Shown here piece by piece: positions 1 through 6,939 of a stretch of 8,295 bases of DNA. Numbering within the stretch: the stretch's first letter is position 1; the number at the start of each line of letters is the position of its first letter. Location of the stretch: contig CAZJXN010000198.1 of assembly GCA_964549655.1 (NCBI GenBank), positions 1 through 8,295 of the forward strand. Reading direction: 5' to 3'. This stretch comes from JADJNW01 sp964549655 (GTDB lineage Bacteria > Bacteroidota > Bacteroidia > Chitinophagales > Saprospiraceae). The notes under the pieces were generated by a model, which was given only the letters and a program-made list of their open reading frames with translations, ran no database searches and was not told the origin of the DNA. Position numbers and translations under genes: made by a program.

Positions 1-1
1 T

Positions 2-751
2 ATATTACTTTTTTCACCATTTATTGTACTTTTATTTTTTGTGAGCAGCCCGTATATGTTTCGGCAAAAAATAAAACACGCGATTCTCTATGGCATTATT
101 TGCTTGCTATTTACATTGCCCTATGGTTTGTATAATTTAAAAGTGAATGGCGTGTATGCGCTATCAAGTTATGGCACGGGTACTTTTTTTCATATTAGCA
201 ATAGCAAATATACGTATAACGAAGTATTTCATCCTGCGGCGCTTGATAGTGAGGCGCATCGGTATGGCACTTATCTAGTATTTGCATTTGATAAAAATTT
301 TGAATATCCCGAGTATGGTAAAGTGAATAGCCTGCCCATTCGGGAGCGGCAGCGGATGCACACGCTTTTGGCGATGGAATGGATACGGGAAAATCCGCGC
401 GATTTTTTACGGTTAAAATGGTTTTCGTTCTATCGGTTTTTTACGCCGGGCTTGAGTGGCGGGCATCATCACAAGTTGGTTTGGTTCGCGTCTTTTCTAT
501 TGTCATTACCCGTTTATTTACTGGCATATTGGGGTATTTTTCAGTGTTTGCAATTAGACTTGCGAAGACATCTTTGGATTGTATTATTGATGCTGATTAT
601 GTTAATATTTTTCGTCGTATTTAGTCCAGTAAGTCGTTTTCGCACGGTTACTTTGGAGCCTTATTATTTGGTGTATGCAGCGTTTGCGTTGAAGGGTGTC
701 TCCCGCAGATTTTTTTCACGCAAAGGCGCAAAGTTTGCCCGTGTTTCTTGA
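2..751 (+). CDS. Partial membrane glycosyltransferase, GT39/PMT-like (C-terminal part)
   Basis: The reading frame is open to the left window edge, so the true start lies upstream; the GTG at 41 is only an internal codon. The visible part is about 249 residues with roughly five hydrophobic segments: the extreme N-terminal end, then around LLFTLPYGL, LVWFASFLLSLPVYLLAYWG, WIVLLMLIMLIFFVVFSP and the final LEPYYLVYAAFAL. An early LPYGLYNLKVNG resembles the 'PW..RN...' segment after a membrane helix in GT39-type enzymes. A W-I-R-E-N-P-R-D-F-L-R-L stretch and a late SRFRTVTLEPYYLVYAA stretch resemble the C-terminal half of those enzymes. Such proteins move a sugar from a polyprenyl-phosphate carrier to a lipid, glycan or protein on the outer face of the inner membrane. 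The catalytic N-terminal acidic residues are outside the window, so donor and acceptor are unknown. The last residues (RRFFSRKGAKFARVS) are encoded by a repeat-like patch and may be an acquired tail. It converges on the C25 peptidase gene. Confidence 0.66.
   Translation: MLLFSPFIVLLFFVSSPYMFRQKIKHAILYGIICLLFTLPYGLYNLKVNGVYALSSYGTGTFFHISNSKYTYNEVFHPAALDSEAHRYGTYLVFAFDKNFEYPEYGKVNSLPIRERQRMHTLLAMEWIRENPRDFLRLKWFSFYRFFTPGLSGGHHHKLVWFASFLLSLPVYLLAYWGIFQCLQLDLRRHLWIVLLMLIMLIFFVVFSPVSRFRTVTLEPYYLVYAAFALKGVSRRFFSRKGAKFARVS
699..733 (+). repeat. Repeat-like patch at the glycosyltransferase 3' end
   Basis: TCCCGCAGAT (701-710) is followed by a T run and two tandem 8-mers of form RCGCAAAG (718-725 and 726-733). 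Words of this type (CGCAGAT and CGCAAAG in short tandem) recur as dispersed low-complexity elements in Bacteroidetes genomes; that is recollection, not a search. Here the patch is translated as the basic tail of the glycosyltransferase, and the stop follows 15 bp after the second copy. Confidence 0.45.
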
Positions 752-758
752 TCGCTCA

Positions 759-845
759 GTCACTTTTTCTCTTGTCACTTAGTCGACTCATCCCGCAACT
801 TGTCCCGCCTTATAGCGGGATCACCCTATAAACCCATCACCCATT
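759..845. repeat. Degenerate short repeats in convergent junction
   Basis: The gap between the two convergent genes is built largely of short repeated words. GTCACTT occurs at 759-765 and 774-780. TCCCGC occurs at 791-796 and 803-808 (and upstream at 701-706). ACCCATY occurs in tandem at 832-838 and 839-845. No open frame of note lies here. The function is unknown; repeats of this sort may be simple slippage products. Confidence 0.4.
802..821. terminator. Possible bidirectional terminator hairpin
   Basis: TCCCGC (803-808) pairs perfectly with GCGGGA (815-820) around a six-base CTTATA loop, with one further G-T pair at 802/821. It sits between two converging genes, where a shared terminator is expected. 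Neither strand shows a clear U tract after the stem, and a second TCCCGC at 791-796 could compete for the same right arm. It may therefore be a repeat remnant rather than a true intrinsic terminator. Confidence 0.33.
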
Positions 846-848
846 TCC

Positions 849-3800
849 TCACCTCAAAATAACAAGTTTCCCAATATTCTTTTTGAAAAAACGGTCGGTA
901 TTATTATCATATTTTTCATAATCTTTTCCTTCTTGATCTTTTGCTATTACACGATATAAATAAACGCCGTTTGCCAGTCGGTCGCCGTATTGGTCTGTGC
1001 CATTCCAAGCTAATTCCGTGCGGTGCGTGCCGATTTTTAAAGAACCCAAATCCAGTTCTGTCAGTTCTCGTACGATTCTACCTGAAGCGGTCATGATTTG
1101 AATTTTGAATTGTGCAGGTGGTTCGGCTCCGGTAAGGGTGTAAATGAATTGCGTGGAAGTCGTAAATGGATTGGGATAATTAAAAACATTTGAAAATTTA
1201 GAAGCAGTAACTACTTCAAATTCAATTTGATATGCTAAGTTAGCGGCTATGTTACCGGAAGCATCCCGACCGTTGACGTATAAAGTATAAATGCCGTCTT
1301 CTGCAAATGCTGGCTCGAAATAAATCGTCGCCTTATTTTCTTTGGCATTCGGTTTGCTCGGCTCGAATCGCAACTGATCAAAATAAATCCGTTTTACATC
1401 TCCACTTGGGTAGCCGATGGAAAGTTCAAACGCAGTGGTATCTGACAACGGAAGGTAAGGATTTTCGTCTCGTAATGCAATGGAAATCAAGGGTTTAGTA
1501 GACACAATATCCCGGTTGAGAATACGAAGCCCGTCAAAAGTGACATCCACTAATGGGTTGCGTTTTTCATTTTGCACATAAAAATTTAGAACCCCAACAT
1601 TATTAAAATCATATAATTCCGGCTGGTCTTTTTTAGGATTAATTTCGATGAGCAACTGCTGGTTGCCACGCAGCCCACGTGTCGGTAGATTAATACTTGC
1701 AATCAAGGTATCTTCTTTCAACAAAGGTTTCAATCTTGCTGAATCTAAACGTACTTGGTTCGTTTCGCTCATAAGTGTGTAATGCACGAGCAGACTATCC
1801 ATATTATAATCGCTCAGGTTGCTAATCGCTACGCGCAGTTGCAGCGGTTCGCCTTCTTGCAGCGTGTCTTTGAGTGCAGTGTATTGGGCGAGCGGATTGA
1901 GCGCCGCTTCAGGAATGCCCTCGTACAGCACTTGCCAGTAGTCGAGTTGCGCAGGCGAGCGGCGAACAGAATCAGTGGTATTTAATTCTAATTTTAAAGA
2001 AGTGTAAATAGAATCTATCCATTCTAAAGTTGTATCCCGCGCTGTTACATTTGATAGTAATAATTTTTCCGATCCATTACTTTGAATCCCGATTACATTC
2101 ACTTCATACTGCTCCGACGGGGTATCGGTGGTAAAACGTTGTTGCAAGCGCGACCATTTGCGAGCCGGACCGACGCGGCGAGAGACCATATTGCCTTGCA
2201 ATTTAAACCCTGGAATGGGATAAGCTCCAGATACGCTATCTTGTGTACTACTCGCCAAGCCCTCAAACAGAACCTGATTTTTTCCTTTTCGATATAAAAA
2301 AACATACGGGCTTGCCCCTTGAGTAGCCGTGCTGTCAATTAAGGTAGCACCCTCTGCTTTTAATACCTTAAAAAGGTTGGTACCAATCATGAGTGAATCC
2401 GCTGCCCATTGTTCGGGTTTGTAATCGTTGCCTGCTCCCGTGTGTTGGATGGTGTACAACAACACATAGTTGCCATCAGGAATAGAATCCTGCAAAAGAT
2501 CCATTACTTGCTTACGTCCTCCAGGCGTAGTAGTAGTGAATGGAAAGGTATTGACTCCATCATTCCAAGCCCAGGATTCGCCAATCACACTTCCGAATTT
2601 TCCTGGATATACATTGAACCAAGGATCGCCCGAAGCACCATCAAATACAGCGATAATAATGCCTCCACTCCCAATACCGCCAAAATATAAATTTATTTTA
2701 TTATTGATAGTTGAATAATTTAATAGTTGACTAAAATGATACCCACCAAGTGGGTACGTAAAATTACTAAAATTCAAATCCGTGTTATTCGGTGCAAACT
2801 GTAGTTGGCGCACTGAATCGGGTAGTACGATGTCGTCAAAATCATTGTCTTGCAACTGCTGAAAATGCCCTTGTCGCCAGCCTAAGAGGCTGCCCTTAAT
2901 ATAGGTGAAAGAACTCGTTGTCCAGTTGTATTCATTTTCGATTAGGCTATCCACCGCTACGCGCCAGTAGTACGTCACACTGTCGGATAGAGCTATCGGA
3001 GGTTGCCACTCCAACACGCCGCCCGTAGACGTAGTCACCGTCGTATATAATGGATTTAGAAATGTTTTATTGGTATCAATCGCCATGCGGTAGCGCTGCT
3101 GCGTTTCAAACACCGTGGCGGTAGAAGCGCGTAATTTCAGCGGCATTTTATTTACAACGGCATAAGGAAGCGGAGATACAGGTGTAATACCTTTGTCAAA
3201 AATGTAACGTTCTGTGGTTAATTCATTATTGGATTCGGCTTCCCGGTCGGGCAATTCTGCAATTTTATTATTAGCATCTATTTTAATAACAAATTCATTA
3301 ACCCCGGCTACGCTACCACTGCTATCCGCCACCGGAAAACGATACGTGAATACTTCGCTGCGATATGCGGGAGACTTTATCTTTTTTAGAATGGACTGTT
3401 TTCGGCTGCCGTTTGGTAATTCTCGAATGATGCTGATTTCTAAGCTGTCTCCAATATTTTTACCAATATTTAAAATTCTAAAATCAATATCAAAACTGTC
3501 CTCCCGAACTGTTACCGGGGTCGGATTGAATTGTACACTTTCTTTTTCTACCAAATAATCAGGTGCCGGATGGGGCTGTAAGACTAATGCTGGGTCGCCA
3601 TGCAAAGTATATTGTTGTAACAAAGTACGACGATAAACACTTGGATTGCTATCGTTCTTTCGGATGGCATCTTGAATCGCTTCTCCCAAACTTTTGCCGT
3701 ATTGATTGCCACCTAAAGCCTCATAAACCGATTTTTGGAAAGGACCCAATGAACTTATGTAGCCCAGATCAGAAGTACCCACGAAAGCAATACCGGCGCG

Positions 3801-5846
3801 GCGCGGTTGAAAAACAAAATTTTCACTGTAACTTTTGTTATTGGTAAACGCATGAATGTTCCCTACATCACAGCCCAAACCAAACATGACTGGATATTTT
3901 CCTACATTCGTAAAAGTAGCTGGGTCCCCAATGCTTAGGTCAATAACGGAGTAGCCGCCATGCCCAAAAAATGTAATCATACCAACGCCTTGTTGTTGCA
4001 CCAATTTATTAATCTTATCAGAATCTATTCGTTGTACTGCATCTGTACTTTGTTTGTAATACGTGTTCACATTTGCTCCGTATTGATTGGTAGTCAGGAT
4101 GTCGCGCATACCGTTCATCGCGTTTTCTATATTGGGTTGTTCTCCTATATTTTGAATCTTTCCACCCCCCAGATGCACCACTTCTTTGCGCCAGCTTCGG
4201 TCTTCTACGGAAGTTGCGTCGGGATTTTCATAATCGCGCAGTTTTTCGAGATATAGCTCAATTTCGCTGGGCTTGGTCGCTGCGATACGCCCCACCGGTA
4301 GCACGGGTACTTGCGAACCATGCTTTGCCAACAACAAATGGTCAGATGCGGGCTTACCAAAAGTGGGTACGAAAAAAACTGCATCAGTGTTGGCATCGTA
4401 ATATCGAGTACTTGTAAAATCTACCCCTTTACCAAGGAGCAAGACAAAACGGGCGTTGAGCCATTTACTTTTCACAAAATGACTAAAATTGCGCACCGAC
4501 AAAGGATGACGCTGAATGCCGTATGCAAACTGATCATACAATTCTTCTATTTCTACAATAGCCACGCGGTGCCCGCCGCCGGGAGCAGATTCTCGGTAGG
4601 CTTTATATTCTAATACTTGGTCTTTTCCATTCCAAGTGCCACGTAGTTTGCGGCTGGTGATGATGAGGTAAGTCGCTTCTTTATCCGCTTCCGGAAAATT
4701 AGTAAATGCTACTTTTTTTATATTATTTATTAAAATACCTGCATCCATATTTACTAAACAAAAAGTCCGTTCGCCTGTAAATGCTTCCAACTTTACCCTT
4801 ACTTTTCCAGCTTCCAACTGGGTAACGATGCGCTTTCCACTCGTCAAATCATACAAAATGGGCGCAATACCTCCATGCTGAAAATTTTCAATTTCTATAT
4901 ATTTTTCCGCGCCCGAACCGATCATTTCAAACTGAAACTGGTTTTTATCTTCAAAGTTAAACAGCCTACGGTACGCCAATTTTGCGAAAGCAACGGATAT
5001 TCTACCCGTATTATCTACGATCTTTAGGTTTATGTCTGCTTGTGTTGTGTTTGCAGGTAAGGTGAAGGACTCATCCCAGGTACGATTGGTAGTAGATGGA
5101 AAAGTATTGACTAATACATTGTTGATATATAATTGAACAGTATGCGCATTGGTGCCAATTCCTGCAAAACGAAGGTGAAAACTATCTGTTGTAACGCCTT
5201 GATCTACAAAGCGATGTGTAGGTTGAAGTGTCATCTGAAAGGGCGCGCCAATAGTACGTTCCGCACCATAACCTTCCCCCGTATCAAAAGTAGATTCATT
5301 GATACCGCTTTGGTCGCTGGTCACAAAATTGCCTCCTTGTATTGCATCCAACGCTCCCCAAAACCAAGGCTCTTTTGTCGGTAGATTCGTCAGGTCATTT
5401 TGCACCGTTTGATACCGCAAAGAGGGCGTTCCAATGGGTGCGATGGTAAGAAAATAAGCTGCTGTATCCGTAAAAAGGCTATACTCTGGGTTGAGCATAT
5501 CAGCTTTGCCTTTTTTGTATAAAAATGCATCTAACTCGCCCCGATTTTTTTTGGCGTAGAATTCAATGGAATCGTTATTAACAGAAAGGTAAAGTGGCAC
5601 TTCTTTACCTAAATGAAAAAGCTGATATTGCGCTGCGTTCGTTGTGCTAATTGGAATGCCTGCTGCGGCAAGCGATTCGTATGAAATCCGATAAATCCCG
5701 TCGGTCGTAATATTGATTTTATAATAAGGCTGGTCGTAGTGAATCCATTCGTTGCCATACACTTCTTGCCCGTCTACTCGCATTTGTGCGTGTGCTGCCA
5801 GGCTTCCGAGTAACAAGAAGCTGTAGAGGAGATAAAACTTTCTCAT
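849..5846 (-). CDS. porU2: PorU2-like C25 (gingipain-family) cysteine peptidase with T9SS sorting tail
   Basis: 1,665 residues. Residues 1-20 form a signal peptide (RK, then a hydrophobic core ending AHA, cleavage before Q21). Residues about 30-390 hold a gingipain-propeptide-like segment (ITTDGIYRISYESL) and beta-rich sequence. Residues about 391-757 are the C25 domain: it opens with YLIITS, has LLLGKG near 470, FFGHGG with catalytic His629, GLGCD with catalytic Cys659, and closes with LHGDPALVL. The 30-residue His-Cys spacing is near that of gingipains. Then come CARDB-like (about 770-880), FN3-like with YYWRV (890-985), ILEI/PANDER-like (about 1035-1190), a beta-sandwich (1205-1310), a second CARDB-like (1318-1425) and an Ig-like segment (1430-1545). 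A type A T9SS tail starts at NYPNPF (1556-1561) and ends KLVILR. PorU-family proteins cleave sorting tails of T9SS cargo at the outer membrane; whether this paralog is a sortase or a secreted protease is inference. The ATG is the only good start: an in-frame stop lies eight codons upstream. No Shine-Dalgarno is visible. Confidence 0.88.
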   Translation of the reverse strand: MRKFYLLYSFLLLGSLAAHAQMRVDGQEVYGNEWIHYDQPYYKINITTDGIYRISYESLAAAGIPISTTNAAQYQLFHLGKEVPLYLSVNNDSIEFYAKKNRGELDAFLYKKGKADMLNPEYSLFTDTAAYFLTIAPIGTPSLRYQTVQNDLTNLPTKEPWFWGALDAIQGGNFVTSDQSGINESTFDTGEGYGAERTIGAPFQMTLQPTHRFVDQGVTTDSFHLRFAGIGTNAHTVQLYINNVLVNTFPSTTNRTWDESFTLPANTTQADINLKIVDNTGRISVAFAKLAYRRLFNFEDKNQFQFEMIGSGAEKYIEIENFQHGGIAPILYDLTSGKRIVTQLEAGKVRVKLEAFTGERTFCLVNMDAGILINNIKKVAFTNFPEADKEATYLIITSRKLRGTWNGKDQVLEYKAYRESAPGGGHRVAIVEIEELYDQFAYGIQRHPLSVRNFSHFVKSKWLNARFVLLLGKGVDFTSTRYYDANTDAVFFVPTFGKPASDHLLLAKHGSQVPVLPVGRIAATKPSEIELYLEKLRDYENPDATSVEDRSWRKEVVHLGGGKIQNIGEQPNIENAMNGMRDILTTNQYGANVNTYYKQSTDAVQRIDSDKINKLVQQQGVGMITFFGHGGYSVIDLSIGDPATFTNVGKYPVMFGLGCDVGNIHAFTNNKSYSENFVFQPRRAGIAFVGTSDLGYISSLGPFQKSVYEALGGNQYGKSLGEAIQDAIRKNDSNPSVYRRTLLQQYTLHGDPALVLQPHPAPDYLVEKESVQFNPTPVTVREDSFDIDFRILNIGKNIGDSLEISIIRELPNGSRKQSILKKIKSPAYRSEVFTYRFPVADSSGSVAGVNEFVIKIDANNKIAELPDREAESNNELTTERYIFDKGITPVSPLPYAVVNKMPLKLRASTATVFETQQRYRMAIDTNKTFLNPLYTTVTTSTGGVLEWQPPIALSDSVTYYWRVAVDSLIENEYNWTTSSFTYIKGSLLGWRQGHFQQLQDNDFDDIVLPDSVRQLQFAPNNTDLNFSNFTYPLGGYHFSQLLNYSTINNKINLYFGGIGSGGIIIAVFDGASGDPWFNVYPGKFGSVIGESWAWNDGVNTFPFTTTTPGGRKQVMDLLQDSIPDGNYVLLYTIQHTGAGNDYKPEQWAADSLMIGTNLFKVLKAEGATLIDSTATQGASPYVFLYRKGKNQVLFEGLASSTQDSVSGAYPIPGFKLQGNMVSRRVGPARKWSRLQQRFTTDTPSEQYEVNVIGIQSNGSEKLLLSNVTARDTTLEWIDSIYTSLKLELNTTDSVRRSPAQLDYWQVLYEGIPEAALNPLAQYTALKDTLQEGEPLQLRVAISNLSDYNMDSLLVHYTLMSETNQVRLDSARLKPLLKEDTLIASINLPTRGLRGNQQLLIEINPKKDQPELYDFNNVGVLNFYVQNEKRNPLVDVTFDGLRILNRDIVSTKPLISIALRDENPYLPLSDTTAFELSIGYPSGDVKRIYFDQLRFEPSKPNAKENKATIYFEPAFAEDGIYTLYVNGRDASGNIAANLAYQIEFEVVTASKFSNVFNYPNPFTTSTQFIYTLTGAEPPAQFKIQIMTASGRIVRELTELDLGSLKIGTHRTELAWNGTDQYGDRLANGVYLYRVIAKDQEGKDYEKYDNNTDRFFKKNIGKLVILR

Positions 5847-5892
5847 AGTATATTCATTTTGTAATGTTCAGAGATTCGTGTAAATTTTAATG

Positions 5893-5924
5893 CAAATATC
5901 GAAAGAATGAATTGGTTATTCAAA
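5893..5924 (-). promoter_or_regulatory. Candidate Bacteroidetes-type promoter for the C25 peptidase gene
   Basis: On the minus strand, TTTG (5924-5921) is followed after 20 nt by GATATTTG (5900-5893). This fits the Bacteroidetes sigma-ABfr pattern of TTTG at -33 and TAnnTTTG at -7, with one mismatch in the fixed positions and normal spacing. It would start RNA near 5886, giving a leader of about 40 nt before the ATG at 5846. No transcript data are available, and the region is AT-rich, so chance matches are possible. Confidence 0.42.
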
Positions 5925-6158
5925 CTAAAATATGTCAATTGCCGTCAAAACATATACTGTTAACAAATAAAGTTAAAATGACATATTGTTTTATTTTAAT
6001 AAATTGTACACGGAGTAATTAGGATCTGCTGACTGCATACCGCAAACTGTTTCATCGTTCATTCCCAGCTACATACATATTAAAAGTGCTTTTTTGTATA
6101 AAAATATCCCACATAAAGCAGTAATTCGCGTTATATTGTCTTTCTATTTATTCAAAAG

Positions 6159-6237
6159 TTAAGGCTGAGGTTAAAGCTAAGATTTGACGTTCACATATCG
6201 CTAAATCTCAAATCTCAACCTTAGTCTCCATCTCAAA
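6159..6237. repeat. Hairpin-forming degenerate 6-mer arrays upstream of rhomboid gene
   Basis: The left arm reads as successive 6-mers TTAAGG, CTGAGG, TTAAAG, CTAAGA (6159-6182). The right arm carries the complementary type (CTCAAC, CTTAGT, CTCCAT, CTCAAA; 6214-6237). GATTTGA (6181-6187) pairs perfectly with TCAAATC (6208-6214), and pairing continues imperfectly outward to about 6159/6236, giving some 20 Watson-Crick plus 3 wobble pairs of 29. A competing smaller hairpin pairs 6181-6189 with 6199-6207. The right arm ends 15 bases before the ATG, so it probably lies in the mRNA leader. Confidence 0.5.
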
Positions 6238-6252
6238 CTATAAACTTAATAA

Positions 6253-6939
6253 ATGCTTTTTCCAATCGGTGATGACCAAGTGCGCGGCGGCTACACGCCG
6301 TGGGTAAGTTATAGCTTTATTGTTATCAATGTCGCGGTGTTTTTATTGGAAGTGAATATGCCGCCCGACCAACTCGAAGCCTTCATTTTTAATTATGGTT
6401 CCATTCCAGCGGAGACCACGCGTGGGCAGGATTTATTTACACTGTTCACCAGTATGTTTTTGCATGGCGGCTGGCTGCATTTGATCGGCAATATGCTTTT
6501 TCTATGGGTGTTTGCAGATAATATTGAAGCAGTCATTGGCAATATACGTTTTTTTATTTTTTATTTTTTAGGTGGTTTGGCAGCACACGCCGCGCATATT
6601 TATTTCAATTGGGACAGTGCGATACCGACTGTTGGTGCAAGCGGCGCTATTTCTGCGGTGCTGGGCGCGTATTTAGTTATGTTTCCCGCTTCGCGTGTAA
6701 AAATGTTATTTTTCATATTTACTTTTCGCATACCGGCGTTTTTATTTCTTGGGTTTTGGATTTGGCAACAATGGGCAAGCGGCACGGCTTCCCTCAACGT
6801 GACGACGGCAGAGACTGAAGCCGTAGCGTGGTGGGCGCACATCGGTGGCTTCGTATTTGGCGTGGTAGGGGGTTTGTATTATCGCACCAAATTTGGGGCG
6901 CGTCGCAATCGTCCATACGAAGAAAGAAGGTTAGTCTGA
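6253..6939 (+). CDS. Rhomboid family intramembrane serine protease
   Basis: 228 residues, a complete and typical short bacterial rhomboid. The hallmark motifs are in order: HGGWLHLIGN with His71, His76 and Asn80 (the H-x4-H-x3-N motif of membrane helix 2), GASGAISAVLGAY with nucleophile Ser130, and AHIGGFVFG with catalytic His196. About six membrane helices are visible, from SFIVINVAVFLLEV to IGGFVFGVVGGLYY, followed by a short basic cytoplasmic tail. The protein cleaves transmembrane substrates within the lipid bilayer of the inner membrane; the substrate is unknown. The codon just before the ATG is TAA, so this is the earliest ATG in the frame. No Shine-Dalgarno is seen and the leader is A/T-rich. 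A 7-bp tandem repeat lies inside the gene (6550-6570). The last 61 bp overlap the 3' end of the opposing O-antigen ligase gene. Confidence 0.93.
   Translation: MLFPIGDDQVRGGYTPWVSYSFIVINVAVFLLEVNMPPDQLEAFIFNYGSIPAETTRGQDLFTLFTSMFLHGGWLHLIGNMLFLWVFADNIEAVIGNIRFFIFYFLGGLAAHAAHIYFNWDSAIPTVGASGAISAVLGAYLVMFPASRVKMLFFIFTFRIPAFLFLGFWIWQQWASGTASLNVTTAETEAVAWWAHIGGFVFGVVGGLYYRTKFGARRNRPYEERRLV
6550..6570 (+). repeat. Three tandem TTTTTTA 7-mers inside the rhomboid gene
   Basis: TTTTTTA occurs three times in perfect tandem, preceded by one more T at 6549. It encodes part of the hydrophobic RFFIFYFLGG segment before the catalytic serine motif. The unit is 7 bp, so gain or loss of one unit by slippage would shift the frame. 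Whether it actually varies is unknown. Confidence 0.75.

Larger units (their letters stand above)
5847..6252. other. Divergent AT-rich intergenic region (406 bp)
   Basis: No credible gene lies here. It must carry the control regions for both the C25 gene (leftward) and the rhomboid gene (rightward). Three things can be seen: a candidate promoter for the leftward gene (5893-5924), a 9-bp perfect inverted repeat (AATATGTCA at 5929-5937 and TGACATATT at 5979-5987), and an imperfect hairpin made of degenerate 6-mers just before the rhomboid start (6159-6237). I found no convincing rightward TAnnTTTG promoter. Bases about 6000-6150 show nothing I can name. Confidence 0.7.

Noticed and set aside
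41..43. GTG as a real start of the first gene.
   Set aside because: The frame is open and hydrophobic upstream to base 2, and the protein lacks the N-terminal catalytic half expected of the family, so the gene is cut by the window.
752..848. Possible CRISPR-like or tRNA feature in the repeat-rich junction.
   Set aside because: The repeats are 6-7 bp, degenerate and irregularly spaced, and no cloverleaf can be drawn.
2082..2297. Plus-strand open frames within the peptidase gene, such as this one.
   Set aside because: They lie opposite a strongly supported 1,665-residue protein, show no domain or start signal, and look like shadows of its codon use.
6085..6150. Possible rightward promoter for the rhomboid gene around TTTTTTGTATAA and TTATATTG.
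   Set aside because: No pair of TTTG and TAnnTTTG-like words with 19-21 nt spacing was found; the matches are no better than expected in AT-rich DNA.
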